DNA of 64,000 nucleotides from NCBI GenBank assembly GCA_907165065.1, contig OU015523.1, positions 115,594,246-115,658,245 of the forward strand, written 5' to 3'. Origin of the DNA: Caprimulgus europaeus. Taxonomy: Eukaryota > Chordata > Aves > Caprimulgiformes > Caprimulgidae. Under the pieces are notes generated by a model. The model was not told the origin of the DNA. It did not search any database and saw only the letters and a list, made by a program, of their open reading frames with translations. The position numbers were made by a program, and so were the translations under genes. This document shows positions 47,911 to 60,479 of the stretch, in pieces (position 1 is the stretch's first letter; every line of letters starts with the position of its first letter).

Positions 47911-50475
47911 AGGTAGAAACTCTTAGGCAGTTTGCTTGTCTATTTCTTGCTTTTAATTTTATGTAGAAGAAGCAAAAGGTGTATCTCTGATATCAAGACT
48001 TTTGCCTTCACCTCCCTGCAAAATTTCAGTTCTAGAACTTAGAGAAGTGGTAGCATAAATTCAGTTCTTTTTCTTTTAAGCCTGGGGAAAATATACTTCC
48101 CACTTGGATATATCTTGACTATCAGTTAAAAATTCAAGATTATTTAACCTGTGGAAGAACCTCAGTATGGAGATTTAAACCTGTAGTGTTAAAATTTGGC
48201 AGTTAGAAGACAATGAAACAGTTTCATGATGGGAAGTGTGAAAGAAGTTTAATTCTAGACATAGTTGCCTGTGCTGCTTAATTTGTTCTCCAATTACAAA
48301 GCACAGAGACATGGAGTGATGTGCTGAGTGACTCACTGTCTAAAACTCTGTAGATGGTCCTGCCTTTATGTTTTTCACTTTTCCACATGGAGGGAAATAT
48401 AAGCCTTTTTTAACATTTCAAGTTACTTACACTGAAGAAAACTCGGTTTCCTGATGAAATATCATCCACACACTGCCACGTTTTGTTCTTGTTTTCCTGT
48501 GTCCTGCATTTTAAATGTTGTAGTTTATATGTAACAACAAGCAGTAAATCAAAAGAGAAAATTAAACGTAACTAAGATTACACAGATTGATCTAAGTAAA
48601 AATACAGTCCTCTTTATTCTATCATGTTTCTTAAGAAAACACCATGAAGTATTTTTCTACTGTAACTAGAATCAGAATGAATAATAGCCAGACTTGAGTT
48701 CCAGCGGTATCTTACCTTGCTGTTAGAGAAAAGTCTGCTCCTCCTGCCAAAAAAACACATCACACCTAAGAAGATATATGAGTTCATCTTTTTTACAGGC
48801 TACTCTTCTAGGAAATTCAGCTGAGATGGCTTTGTGAAATAAATTGTTGTGCATGCAGAATTCACAGACAAATGCTGATTCTTCACAGATGTGTTCGAAA
48901 ACATCTGGTCTCACTGTCAGAAACACCTACCACTTACACCTTGCTGTTAACAAGAGCTGATGATGTTTAAGCCTTTAATGCAAGGTATTTGAAAACAAGC
49001 TTTAGTTTATCTGAAGGTATGAAGAAAAGGTATAAAGTGAGAATGTGCTACTGACTCTTCCTTAGTAAATGCTTTTCCATGTATGCTAGGATCACAATAG
49101 CGTTGGTGAACAATCAGGGAAGGACCTAACACTGTAGGAAAGATATTACTGACAGATAAAGCAAGAAATAAAACCAGAGAGACCTGTCTTTAGGAATAAT
49201 AGTTGGTAATATCCAGTTAGAAAAATGATATAAGTGTGAACAACTTAATCTGAGCCAAGGAACTTTAAAGATTAAATTAGGGCAGCTTTGCTCCAATTTT
49301 AAAAAAAGAGAGGCTACACTGAAAGACTGTCTTGGTCTTTTAGTAACTCCAGTCCTGTCTGTAATTGCTGTGAAGGCTTGTCAATTTGCCAAACCTGTTA
49401 ATCAGTCACTTTACTGTAAGGACTGCAATTGTAGGATTTGTTTTAAAACTAATACATAAATAAACATAAATTTCAGGACATCAGCTATGTGACTCATGCT
49501 GAGAATTGTCTTGTCTGGAGCATGTTTCTAGTGTAAAAAATTTGATCCTCTTTAAGATCTATAAATATTCAAGGAGAAACCAGTGTTAGGTACAAATAAC
49601 TCAGACATCAAGTTCCCTTGGCAACAAGAAAGTGCACAGAGTTTGTACGTTTACTTTGAAATCACACAGGATGCCAGAGAAGAGCAGCAGAGACTGGAGG
49701 ATTTCAAGGGGCTGCAGACAAGATGATGTTTTAAGTATTCCCTTCTGCCTGCTCTGTCCTAAGATGCCAGGGCTTAGCTGTTGGTGGCAAAATAGGAGGC
49801 ACACACTGCTAAGGCAGGCTAGCTAACTGAAAGGAACAAAGTACCATTCAGAATTAAATACAGCAGGTGCTGCAGTGTCTTCTGGAAGTTTGAGTTCAAC
49901 CTAAAGTTCAAAATGCTGAGCATACTTCTCATTTCTGGTCTCAGTTTCATCCCTTTTATCACCTATTTTTCTGTCTTCCTATCAAACAAACTTGGGGTTG
50001 ATGTCTGTCTCAGCTTTCAAGGGCAGGCTGGCTGGTTTTGACTGTAATTCAGGGATTATTTTCTTTTCCCCTGGAGTCGGTTTTGTCAGGCCTTCCTGAT
50101 AAACAAGCAACAACCTGGTAATTTATCTGCAGCTTGAAACAGAGGGTTGAGTGTGGGTGGGTTTGACCCAAAATATGGAAAATATAGTGGGTGTTTTTAT
50201 TTTCTTGATGATCTATGACCTGTGATGTAGACAATGCATAGTCTGGGGATTTTCTTTACATTTTAATTATAGGCTGTATGATTTATTCATCCATCACCAT
50301 CTCTGCAGCATAGCAACACTTAATTGAACTTTACTGTTATTATCAAGATCCTTTGACTTCTCATATCACTGTAATAAAGGTATCAATCAATCTATCATCA
50401 TCACTATCTTCTGGAGTATTTAGCCTTTCAACTTAGTTCTACAGAAAGGAACAAATAGTCCCACAATTGTGCATA
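47911..50475. other. Unannotated non-coding stretch
   Basis: AT-rich, no recognised repeat or gene. Confidence 0.5.
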
Positions 50476-50515
50476 GGTTTCTAACTCTTCCATAGGCACC
50501 TAACTCTTCCTGAAG
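50476..50515. repeat. Relic of an old palindromic repeat
   Basis: TTTCTAACTCTTCC followed by ATAGGCACCTAACTCTTCC resembles the ggcacctaactccc word of an old amniote palindromic repeat and the arms seen at 17.6 and 18.4 kb. Short and diverged. Confidence 0.3.
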
Positions 50516-50554
50516 GGAGGAACACAAGAAGAGACATTTGTCGTTCAAGATCTT

Positions 50555-50645
50555 TGGTTAGATAACTTCTCTGTGGTTACACAAAAAAAATGTGGCAGAA
50601 CTGACCACTGAGCCTAGTCATCATACACATAGTACCTCAACCATT
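50555..50645 (-). mobile_element. tRNA-headed ancient SINE relic, minus strand
   Basis: The plus strand reads CTCTGTGGTTACACAA, TGTGGCAGAACTGACCAC, GAGCCTAGTCATCATACAC and CTCAACCATTAGGCCATA. In complement this is the start and mid part of an old amniote SINE (tatggcctaatggtt-ag-act, then ggctctgccaca and aggtcacacag). It lies just upstream of a CR1 in the same (minus) orientation. A functional tRNA is excluded by missing stems. Confidence 0.55.
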
Positions 50646-50671
50646 AGGCCATAATTTTTTGACCATTTTTG

Positions 50672-51185
50672 ATAGAATCATACAATTGATTCAGGTTGGA
50701 AGACACTTTAGGAGGTGTCTAGGTCAAGCTTCTGCTCAAATCAGAGCAGGTTTTTCAGGGCCTTATCCAGCCGGGGCCTGAAAAGCTGCAAGGGTGGAAC
50801 ATCTCTGGGCAATCTCTTCTAATTATAGGTTCCCTCAAAGCCTTCTCATCTCCAAGATGATCAAGCCCAGCTCCCTCAGCCTCTTCTCATAGGATAAGTG
50901 CTCCTACACCACTATCTCAGTGGCCTCCCCTGAGCTCTCTCCAGTTTGCAAAAATCTCTATCGTACTGGAGAGCTGAGAACTGTATTGACTATTCTGGCT
51001 GTAGCATAGTGAGTTCTGAGAAGAAGAATCATTTCCCTCAGTTTGCTGACTATCTCATACTAATACAGTCCAATGTGTTGCTGCCTTTCACAGCTGGCAG
51101 GGCATGCTTCTGGCTCATGTTTAGCCTAGCAACCATCTGGACCCCAGTGCCATTTTCAGCGTAGCTGCTACCTGGTCCTCAATAT
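50672..51185 (-). mobile_element. CR1 LINE, old and internally deleted, minus strand
   Basis: In complement it begins with the 3' tail (ATAGAATCATACAATTGATT, CAGGTTGGAAGACACTTT) and continues with CAAGCCCAGCTCCCTCAGCC, TCTTCTCATAGGATAAGTG and GCTTCTGGCTCATGTTTAGC, the complement of ORF2 C-terminal coding (SYEKRLRELGL..., MSQKHALPA...). About 150 bases of the C-terminal coding region are missing around 50810-50835 compared with the other copies. Many stops. Relative to the other copies this is an older, more diverged subfamily. Confidence 0.9.
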
Positions 51186-52094
51186 ATTTAAAAGTGATGG
51201 TACCATGATTCAGTGACCCTTGAGGGCACAGAGGCCCTTCCAGAGAGTCCTTACAGCACAACACTGAATGCACAGCAAAACTGTGTGAGGGGAATATTGG
51301 GTTGTTTTAAGGTGCTGTGTCTGGTGAGAAAGTTCCATCACCCAGAAGGGCTTATTAGCTTGGGTGTGCCATGAAAAAGGTTCAGCTGTTCTGGGCACCA
51401 GCCTGTTTATGCATTGCTCAGGTGCCTCTCTGTGTTTTGAAAGGGAAGACAGTAATCACCAGCTGGATACCTAAGCAGTGATGGAGACAGAAAGACCACC
51501 CTATAATTTACTCCATGCTTCCTGGAGGGGAAGGCCCAGACTAGTAAAGCCAATGCCTGTACTAAGCCAGTCCATATCCACTAATCCTTTCTGGTGTTTT
51601 CTGAATGATTTGGACTCTTGCTTGCCACTTTGGGTGATCAGCTGTCAGGGTGGATTAAATCTGAATTTTCAGATACACTTTCCTCCTCTCCTTCCATGGC
51701 CTCTCCATGGCTGGCTGCTCTTGTCAGCATGCCCATTTTGCAAGTGTGCCTAGAGGTTAACGGAGACCACTAGTGAGTGAGTGTATAACTTTGTTTATGC
51801 CATAAACCAGTGGAGCTTGGCTGATTTGCTGTCAAATGCTGCTGGTAGCTGATGGCTCCAGTATACTGAGATGAGCTTAATATCTTAATTCAGTGGCTCA
51901 GGAAGCATCTTGACCTTCTGTTGCTAACAAATTAGGTACCTGGTGTATTAGGAGGTTTCCTTCACTGTTAGTCTTTTTTTTTTCTTTTTTTTTTTTTTTT
52001 CTTTCTCTCCTGTTATTAACTTGTGGCTTGGGACTCCATGTTTGAATGTTCCTTTTTTACCTCTGAGACCTTCGGAATTACCTTTGCTAGAACT
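51186..52094. other. Unannotated non-coding stretch
   Basis: No recognised repeat until a long poly-T/CT tract (51970-52012, listed separately). No gene. Confidence 0.5.
51970..52012. repeat. Poly-T/CT tract
   Basis: T9, C, then a T14-15 run with short C interruptions, ending in CTTTCTCTCC. Possible reverse-complement poly-A tail, but no retrocopy is recognised beside it. Confidence 0.85.
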
Positions 52095-52215
52095 AAGCTA
52101 GGACTTGGGACACCTGAGATTGCTTTCTGTATGAGCTGACTTTGGACAAATCACTTAACATCCTCATGCCTCAGTTTCTCAACACGAAAAATGATGCTGA
52201 TATTTCTGATCCTCT
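52095..52215 (+). mobile_element. MIR-type SINE relic
   Basis: GAGCTGACTTTGGACAAATC, ACTTAACATCCTCATGCC, TCAGTTTCTCAACACGAAAA and TGATGCTGATATTTCTGATCC follow the MIR core and 3' consensus (tgtgtgaccttgggcaaatcacttaacctctctgtgcctcagtttcctcatctgtaaaatggggataatac) in order and at the right spacing. The upstream bases (GGGACACCTGAGATTGC) may be the tRNA head. MIR-like SINEs are ancient and shared by amniotes. Confidence 0.75.
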
Positions 52216-54112
52216 TTAGAAGCACGTTACTACACCTTGCTTTCACTTCTTCAATTTATTTCAGTTTTGACTTGTTTGTGGGCAATGAGAAAGCATCAGG
52301 GAGCTCATAAAGTCAGTGTATAAACTGGCAGTGAATTTGAGATTCTCCTGGCAGTCTTTACCATGCCTGCCTGGGAATTCTTACTAGAGAATATAAAGGT
52401 TTAAATGAGGTGCAATTGGGACCATCCTGCAGGAAAGCAAGATGTGTGTACTGGGAATGAGCCAAAGGTTACTGTTCACAGCTAATGCACTTAAGGAGAT
52501 CTCAGCTTTCACTGGGGATTAGAAACAGGTTTATCTTGATTCAGTCTATGAGAAAACAGAGGAAGAGTCCTTCATGGGTGAAATGTTTCCTTCCTGAGGT
52601 CTGTAGTAGTGGATAAGAGTCTGTGGTTTTCACTGGGTGAAGTGATTTTACTTCTGGCTGATTATTTGGTCCTCTCAAGAATCATTATCAAAGCAGCTGT
52701 AACTGTTGCTTGCTTAAACTGCAAGATGGTGAGACTAAACTACAAGACTCCGAACTATACCTGTCATTACTGGTAATAGGTTCACTCTAAGAAAGAGTGA
52801 ATTCTCATTCACTATTGCTGCTTTACTTCAAAATAACTCTAGTGAGATCAATACATTGGTAAATTGATCTCATCTGCATTCTAACCCGCATCTCCCCTTG
52901 ATTCTGAGCTGGCTGTTAGTACTTTGTGATTTAGGGAGTACTCTTATCATGTCTTGCTTGAAGCAACTAAGGATTTGAATTACCCTTAATTTTCAGATAT
53001 TCAGGCTTTTGAGAAAGAAGATATGTTTCTCAGAAAGTGTTGCAGAAAGCTGACATGAAAATCCTCAAAAATATATTTCTCCTATGCCAAAAAAAAACGT
53101 TTGCAAAAACAATTAAAATTTTCATACTCACTTTTTAATCCTTTCAATTCTAACAAATTTTTAGTTTTCATTAATTTCACATCGAAAAACAGAACAAAGC
53201 AAACCAAAAATTATCAGGTTGTTAAAAAAGATTTCTAAATTCTTAATTGCCTTCCTGAGAATAAAATCAAATTAGAGAGAAAGGAGAAGAAGCTACCAAA
53301 AGAAAAAGATGTCTGAGAGAAATATGGCAGCGGTTCACTAAAAAAAAAAAACCCCAAAAACCCAACAATTGCAAAACTAAGTTAATGTTTTTTGCTTTTT
53401 GGAAAGTTTTAAAATATTTTTCATGAAAGATATTTTTTTCTATGAAAATTAAATGGTTTTTCAATTAATCTTCTTAAAGGCACCCCAGCATTTGTAGTTC
53501 AGACTTAGACCAAGACCTACACAGTATTTTCCATGAAAGACTAAAGTATTTTTCATCAGCTAATTTTGAAAAGCAAAGCTCTTCCATTAACTTAATTCTT
53601 TCCTTTTAACTGTGTTAGCATTTAGGCTATCTCTAAAACTACCAGAAGCAATATTTCTGATGGGAAAGGAATTTTCTGTTAATGAAGAGAGTTTTACAAA
53701 AGTTTTCAAGTTTACTAGGAGTTCAGAAGATGAATTTGTATTCTTTTTTCTATTATTTTTAATTTTTGCTTTCACCTTGCCCAGATAAATAATGAGCATT
53801 AACTATAACTTGGGACTGCGTAGTGATATGACACCTGCTGAGAATGCTACAAGTATTTTCAATATTGCATGTGGAGGATGAATCTAAAAGCTGAGCTATG
53901 TCAACAGAGAGTGCCTGCCTTCTCTGACTGACTTGTTGGGAAATCTGACAGTGATGCTGGTGCCTCCAGCTCCTGCTTTTAATCCTCTAAAAAAACGTGG
54001 AGAAGACATTGATTGTCACATTTACAAAATAAAGTATCCCACCATTATGTGTGTTTGACAGATAAAGAATACACTGGGAATAAAAACTCACAATGGTATT
54101 TGAAACATAATA
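52216..54112. other. Unannotated non-coding stretch
   Basis: AT-rich with A-runs (53341-53364 has A11 followed by CCCC/AAAAA). No recognised element. Confidence 0.5.
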
Positions 54113-54178
54113 AGTTAGATCCTCAGCACCTGGCAATAGACTTCAGTGGAGTTACACCCACTTGTACCTCGGTACTAT
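54113..54178. repeat. Relic of an old palindromic amniote repeat
   Basis: TAGATCCTCAGCACCTGGCA, then ATAGACTTCAGTGGAGTTAC and ACCCACTTGTACC match the half-site pattern ggatcctcagctggtgtaaa, tgacttcaatggagttacacc known from reptilian genomes (a palindromic element of probable DNA-transposon origin). Only one arm and the centre survive here. The family name is not assigned. Confidence 0.45.
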
Positions 54179-54514
54179 GCTATAGGTTTTATAGAATAAG
54201 TCAGCTCTACTTCCCACTGTGTGCTTTTCTTACATCCACATAGATCATGCACAGGTTCTTGAAAATTGTCATGCCACATTAAACCATTTGTCCTTCTAGT
54301 TCTATACCATATTTCTGGCAAAGGTGGACACCTGGCTTTACGACGTAAGATTCTCTAGTAAAATATCTGAGTTATTATGGAATAATACACAAGATATAGG
54401 GACAGGCAGACAGACTTTACTGACCACGACAAATTATTTGTTTACATCTTGAAATATCAGCTTTCGTTGTCTACCTTATTACAACAGCTTGCATGGCAGT
54501 GCATGTCATTATTA

Positions 54515-54870
54515 AGGACTAATGTATGCACCCTCGTTAAAAAGATCTGGACATAGTGCTTGACTTAATGATCTTCTGTGTCAGTAAATTCCAGAAGGAG
54601 GCTGTAGGCTGCATATAGTACTTACTCTGTTTCTTCTACATGAACTGCCCTGCCTTTAATCCTCTGTCCTGCTGTCTTTGTGCTATGTAACATAGTCAAG
54701 AGGACAAAGTGTTTAGTCTCTATGACCTTCATAATCTGAATATCCTCCCTTCACTTAGTCTCCTCCTCTTCAGGCAAATACATTTAAACCTCTCTGGTTT
54801 TACTAATCTCATCCCAAATATTTTTTTAAAATATTTTTTCTACCCACACAGCTCCTTATGATCTTTACTA
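54515..54870 (-). mobile_element. Ancient CR1-like LINE, minus strand
   Basis: Plus-strand blocks such as GATCTTCTGTGTCAGTAAAT, TCCAGAAGGAGGCTGTAGGC, GTCTCCTCCTCTTCAGGCAA and AACCTCTCTGGTTTTACTAA are the complement of the C-terminal coding and 3' region of old reptile-type CR1 elements. The minus-strand reading gives ERFKCICLKRRRLSEGRIF, akin to the family's [14 protein letters not shown]. Stops abound. It belongs to the same old class as 5453-5620. Confidence 0.65.
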
Positions 54871-56989
54871 TTTGATTTCTAGGGTTTAAGGTCCTGTGGG
54901 ATCAAAAGCATAATCTCACCAACTCAGCTGTTCACAAAAATATTTATTCGCTTTCTATCAGATTTCAACTGCAAGACAGTTTTTCAGAAGTTTTGCTTCT
55001 GTCAATGATTCTTGGCAATTCTTCAGCAGAGCTCATTCCAGTCCTTGCTGTGAGGTGCTGATTGTCTCAGTGCCTCCGCATGGTAGGTGCACCCCAGGAG
55101 CCTAGGAACTTCACTATCTGCCCAGAAAGACAGATACATATTATTTAAAAAGAAATATCTCCACAGAAGTTTCTCCACCTCTATTTTTTATCTTCTTAAA
55201 TCTAAGGCACAAATTCAACTGATAGCTCAGTCTTAGCTGACATTTCAGGTTATTTGCAAAGAGGGATATTGGTGCTGTTCCCATCGGATTGGTTCCCATC
55301 TTGTTCTTTACAACACCTACACTCAGTTACCAAGATGGACAATGATTTATAAAACACAAAGGGAAAGACTGGAAGGATAGTAGGGGCTATGGACAAACAT
55401 AGATAAGTCTCATGCATTAACCCAAGCACGGATGAACCCAGAAAGGTCTCAGGTAATAAAATGTACAAAAGGCTGATGAGAAATGTCTTTGTTAGGACTT
55501 ACTGTTCTAAAGGCCCTTGTTTTCTCCAACCAAGATACCTTGTTGAAGACATCCTAGTCTCACAATCTTTACTTTAAATGTGTTAGGTCTCGATTTCAGA
55601 AGAACTACAAAGATTATTATTATTGGCAATGTTGTAGCTAGCAGTCAAGTCTTACCTGTTCAGATGGAGGAAATGGGTATTTGACTGTTAAAAGGCTAGG
55701 GGAGAAGATCAAGCAAGAGCTGGTCTGGTCTTCTCCCCTAAAGGCAAACCAGGTTATTTCCCTGTATGGTATTTAGCTCAGTCTCATTTTGCTGAATAGT
55801 TGAGCCATTGGTGTGAGATCTCATCATGCCCTTTCAGATTACCATCTCGCTCTGTTTACCCTACTGCTGCCAGTAATTCTGCTATTACCTGGGCATTCAG
55901 TGAAACAGCTAATCCAAAGAGTGCTGCTGCTTAAGGCCTGATGAACTCTGGGCTTCTCCAAGAGAAAGCTTTTGGCAGCATTCACACTGCAGGGGCTGGT
56001 GCTGTTTCACAGAAGGATTTGTTTGAAAGGTGGTGTTTCTTTTTCTTTTACAAGCCAGGGGAAGCTAATTCATCTTGGCTTGCTGCAGCCTTCTGCACCG
56101 TCTGTGCTGCCTGCATATTAAACACTTGGTTTTATATCCCTTTCTTCCATTTCAGAGTTTACTTCTGCTTGGGAAGAAGATTTTCTGTTTGTTTTTTTTC
56201 ATCCTTGTGCACTGCAAAGGCCATCCTAGCCAGCCAGAACAGGGATCATTTGAAGTTTAAATCTGAATTCCAGGTTTCCAAGACCCAGTCAAACTTGTCA
56301 TTGGATGAGTTATGACTGAAGCTGAACACATTATTATCACTCAGTCATCTGGTTTGAGTGCTAAGTCAGCATGAAGTAATGATCTAGTAATGGCACCCAA
56401 GTCAGCCAGATCTCTACGATGGCTTCATCTGGACTGTTTTTCCTTTATAGTGAGCTTCCCAATGAAGACAAAAAGGGCTTTTAAACATAAAAATGTAGTT
56501 CCATTACAGAATATTTACTTAATCTTTCACACAGACAAAGCTCAAAATTATTAAGTCAGAAGAACAAGTTTGAAAGGGAGGTATAAACAGCTTCTTTGCC
56601 CACATAGTACTTGCTTCCAAGCTGGGATTTAAGCACTTCAGTGAGTTTATGCACTAAGTATTGCACAGTCTCCTCTGATCTTTAGGAATTTTCTTTTTGT
56701 CCCCATGGAGGCCAGGAAATGGCTGCTTCTCTCTCCTCTCACATGCTTCTCTCTTTCTGTCTCTCACAGCTGGTTCACCACTCCTTGCTGCATGCAACTC
56801 TCTCTGTTCTTCCTTGGCACATCTTGCAGTAGGACAATTAACTTTTCCCAGGTGTGTTCAAATTCTCCCAATGGAAGGAACAACCTCTTTCCAGAAAGTC
56901 TTACCTGTTATTCTTTTGCAAAATAGAATTAAAAGACAAGTAAAATAGATACTATGTGATGAGCTGACCTTGTCCATGTACCTACCAAG
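54871..56989. other. Unannotated non-coding stretch
   Basis: No named repeat except the hairpin at 55697-55740 (listed separately). The plus-strand frames at 55941-56315 and 56697-56948 show no known domain. Confidence 0.5.
55697..55740. repeat. 14-bp inverted repeat (hairpin)
   Basis: TAGGGGAGAAGATC (55697-55710) pairs with GGTCTTCTCCCCTA (55727-55740) over 14 base pairs, one of them T-G, around a 16-base loop. Arms of this length can arise by chance somewhere in 64 kb, so functional meaning is open. It could be a MITE scar or part of an RNA stem. Confidence 0.6.
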
Positions 56990-57700
56990 CTTCCCCTCCT
57001 CATCTGGACAGGGGGAAAAATAAGATGAAAAGTTTGTAGGCTGAGATAAAGACTGGAGGATTGCTCATCAGGTACCAGCATGGGCAAAAGAGACTTGGCT
57101 TGGGGAAATTAATTTAATTTATTACCAATTAATAACAGAGTAAGATAATAGGAAATAAAAATAAAGCTAAAAACACCTTCCCCCCCACTAGTCCTTCTTC
57201 CTAGGTTTAAGTTCACTCCTGTGTCTTCTGTGCTCCCCCTGAAGCAGTGTAGGGGAATGGGCATTGAAGTCAGTCTGTAGCACTTCATGCTACCACTCCT
57301 TCCTCCTCATGCTCTTCCCCTGCTCCAGCATGGGATCCTTCCCACAGGATGCAGTCCTTCATGAACTGCTTCAGAATGGGTTCTTTCCACAGGGTGCAGT
57401 CCTTCAGGAACAAAATGCTCCAGTGTGGCTTCCCCATGGGGTCACAGGTCCTGCCAGCAAACCTAATCCTGCATGGACTCCTCTCTACTGGCTGCGGCTC
57501 TTGCCAGGAGCTTTCTCTGGTATGGGTTCTACATGGGCTGCAGCTTCCTTCAGGGCTGCCTGCCTTGGTGTGAGGTCTTCCACAGGCATTAGTAGGTATA
57601 TGCTTCAACATCATTCTTCAAGGTCTTCAGAGGGACAACCTGCTTCACCATGATCTTCACTATGGGCTGAAGGGGAATCCCTGCTCTAGCACCTGGAGAA
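56990..57700. mobile_element. Avian ERV LTR-type fragment with ~48-bp quasi-repeats
   Basis: The segment GCTGAGATAAAGACTGGAGG, ATGGGCAAAAGAGACTTGG, CTTGGGGAAATTAATTTAA and ACCTTCCCCCCCACTAG, followed by about five imperfect units of about 48 bases (57310-57560; each GCTCCAG/CTGCATGGG-like, then CTTCC-CA-GG, TGCAGTCCTTC), is a sequence block I know from avian endogenous retroviral elements. It ends with GGGAATCCCTGCTCTAGCACC at about 57672-57692, where similarity stops. Overlapping frames on both strands are by-products of the repeat units and not genes. The element is a fragment without retroviral coding regions, and its orientation is not settled. Confidence 0.65.
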
Positions 57701-60479
57701 ACATCAAAAATAATTCAATTTTTTTTCATAATTTTATTTACATCACTTCTGCTACTGTGAAATCTTCTTGCTGTGATTAGACATAAAATGGGCTACTGTT
57801 CCTTTAATTTTTAAAAGAAACAGATCTAAACCGCATTACGTAGTGCTGCAAAAGCAATACTGTAGAAATTCTAGTAGCTTTTGATCCAAAGAGGCAATTA
57901 ATATAAGGAATTCAAATAAGGCTTATGATACATAGGATGCAATTTTTTCTAGTCTGTTTATGGTATTTCTTTTACAGATAGCCAGTAGCTACTTCTTGGT
58001 TTGGATATGTGACCTCAGTTCTAACCTCACAGCCGTACTGTCGCTGTTGTGTTTCAAATGTCATATAGCACCCATAGGAAAGCATGTGTAAAAAAGAAGA
58101 TTAATCCATAGGAAATAAGGTGAAAGGATGACATTTCATGCAAATGCATTGCATGAATTTCTTATTTACATTTTCTCAAAATATCTGTCAGCTCAGGATT
58201 TGATCAGGAATGTGCTCCTTAACTTTGTAATTCATGCTACAGACAGAAGAGGTGACTTTGTAAGCTCCATGTTTGCTATTCTATCGTAATTGCAACTTTG
58301 TGCTATTATGGGTTATAAAAGCAACACAAGGTATTTGGTTCTGTAGATACCTGCAGTGATTAATTATCAGTGGAATTCTATGTAAAATCCTTAAAAAGCT
58401 GGAGGCTTAGCTTTAAGCACAACATGTGCCTCATTTCTTCAAAATAAGCATTAATTGGAGCGGATTTAAAGCTTTAGCTTGTAGAACTTAATCAGAAATT
58501 ACTTGACTTATACCTCTGTCAAGCACAAACTCTAATAAAGTCAATGGATCTGAAGGGAAAATTTGTCTAGTTAAATGCATGTCAAGCCAAGAACTTCTAG
58601 CAGCAGTCAGAGCCTCTTACAGAAAACTGAGGAGTACTGTAGCTCTTTAAAAGTTGTAGCTATCCGTACTTCAGAACTTTTCTTGGGTCACTTCTCCCCT
58701 AAATCTTCAAAGTGATGAAAGTAGTCTTAGCAGTTTGTCTTAGCAGACATGTACAAATGAATAACAAATCAGACAAGAACAATGTTCCTCTTAGAGCTAC
58801 AGAAATTGCTCAGCATGCTTATTTATACTCCATTAACTAAGCATTAAAGCATAAAATGCCAATTCATGATGCTGTCAGAGAAGTAGCCTTAAACTCTTGC
58901 ACAGAGCCTCTCTAGAATCTAGGAAGGTCCTGGTAAGGACATGCTCACTAGATAGGGTTGTGTGCAAGGAGAATGTTCTGCGTTGTGAAATAATAGACAA
59001 CCCAATCCCAGCACCTTCAATAGGCTTTTGGAATGCAAATTTCTACTGTCAAGTCTTAATTAAAAACTACCAGTCAGCACTATTTAAAAAGTGGAAGGGA
59101 ACTAAGTGGTAGGTTGTTGAGGAAAATGTGCAAGTTGCATGCTAAAAGAAGTAGGTAAGATGACAGGTATGTAATTATCATGACATCATGTGAAGGACAA
59201 GAAACTGTCTACTGTTCCTGAAGAGGTGGGGCTTCAGCAATCTTCAGTGTGGCAAGGGGTTCTTCAGATAGAGTTAATTTGTCATTCCATTTATTTCAAA
59301 GGAGAATCTCCTTCTATGCCAAACCTCTGTGAGCCTTCAAAACTGGTGACATGCTGGGAGAGGTTCATGCATAAAGAGGTTCATGTGGACACAAATGTTT
59401 GTGCTTCATACATTAGTTTGGGATGGGTTTGAGGCACCATTTTGTGTTCAGGTGTCTGGCAGTTCCTGTACAGCAGCACGTCACAGCTGTGCTGTAATCC
59501 CTTACTTAATGGAGAACCAGCAAAGCAAAGAATCAAAGGCTCACTGCAGCTGATCATCTGAAGGCAAGAATCTTCAGCGTCTTCTACAGGTTTTAAACTG
59601 GCAAAACAGATTTCTTCTGTATGCTGCTAAAAAAAAATTCTGGGTAAAGGATTGTTTTTGGTAGTTATGAAGAAAACACTCAGAAATATCATTCAGTGTT
59701 CCCTAAAACAATTATATTAATGCTACAAGCCTGAACACCACCATCCTCTTCCTCATAGCTACACAGAGGGTGATTTTCTGCACAGTTTTGCTCTAGCTGA
59801 ATATATCAGTGTGAGGCCACAGTAGTGCTGCATTTGTCCAGGTTTTACAGGACACGTCCTTCGACTTTCACCCACTGTTGCAGCAGATATGTAAGGGCAT
59901 GGAGGGATACCAACAGCCTTGTGTCCTATACCCCATCTATGCTTCTCTCCTGTATATCTGTATATTAGGTGCTTGCACAACACTCGTGGTGTCGCAAAGA
60001 AATGTTGCAAAGAAGAGATGCTACTGATAATTCTTTGGAATTTTTTTAAGAAAACAGTGCCAATTCAGACTGAATTTTCTGATTTTGTCAGCTTAAGGCT
60101 AACTGTGAAAAAAAAAAAAAAAGGAAACATTTTTTATATTTAACCTGAGATTATGGCTAAGTAGGCTTAACAGTCAAAGCTCAATTTTAGAAGTGGCATC
60201 GTGCTAAGTGAACTGCTCTCATCTGTCCCCAGTTATAAAACATTATCCTTTAAATCTCAGCAGGTTTAGAATATCCAGTCTCCTAGATAAGACATAATCA
60301 GTACTGAAGAGAAATAATGTATTACTTGTTCAGATGTCTGTCAGAAAAAATCTTTCCTTATCAATTTTCCATATATATATAATCTATACCTGACACACTT
60401 GACCATTTATTCATAAACAAAAATAACATCACATGACTTAATTATTGTCTGGTCCTTGAGGTCTCTGCTAGGCTTTAAC
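57701..60479. other. Unannotated non-coding stretch
   Basis: AT-rich, with poly-A (A15 at 60108-60122). No recognised transposon or gene. Confidence 0.5.

Noticed and set aside
57264-57653. Overlapping frames on both strands
   Set aside because: They arise from the quasi-repeat units of an ERV LTR-type fragment, not from a gene.
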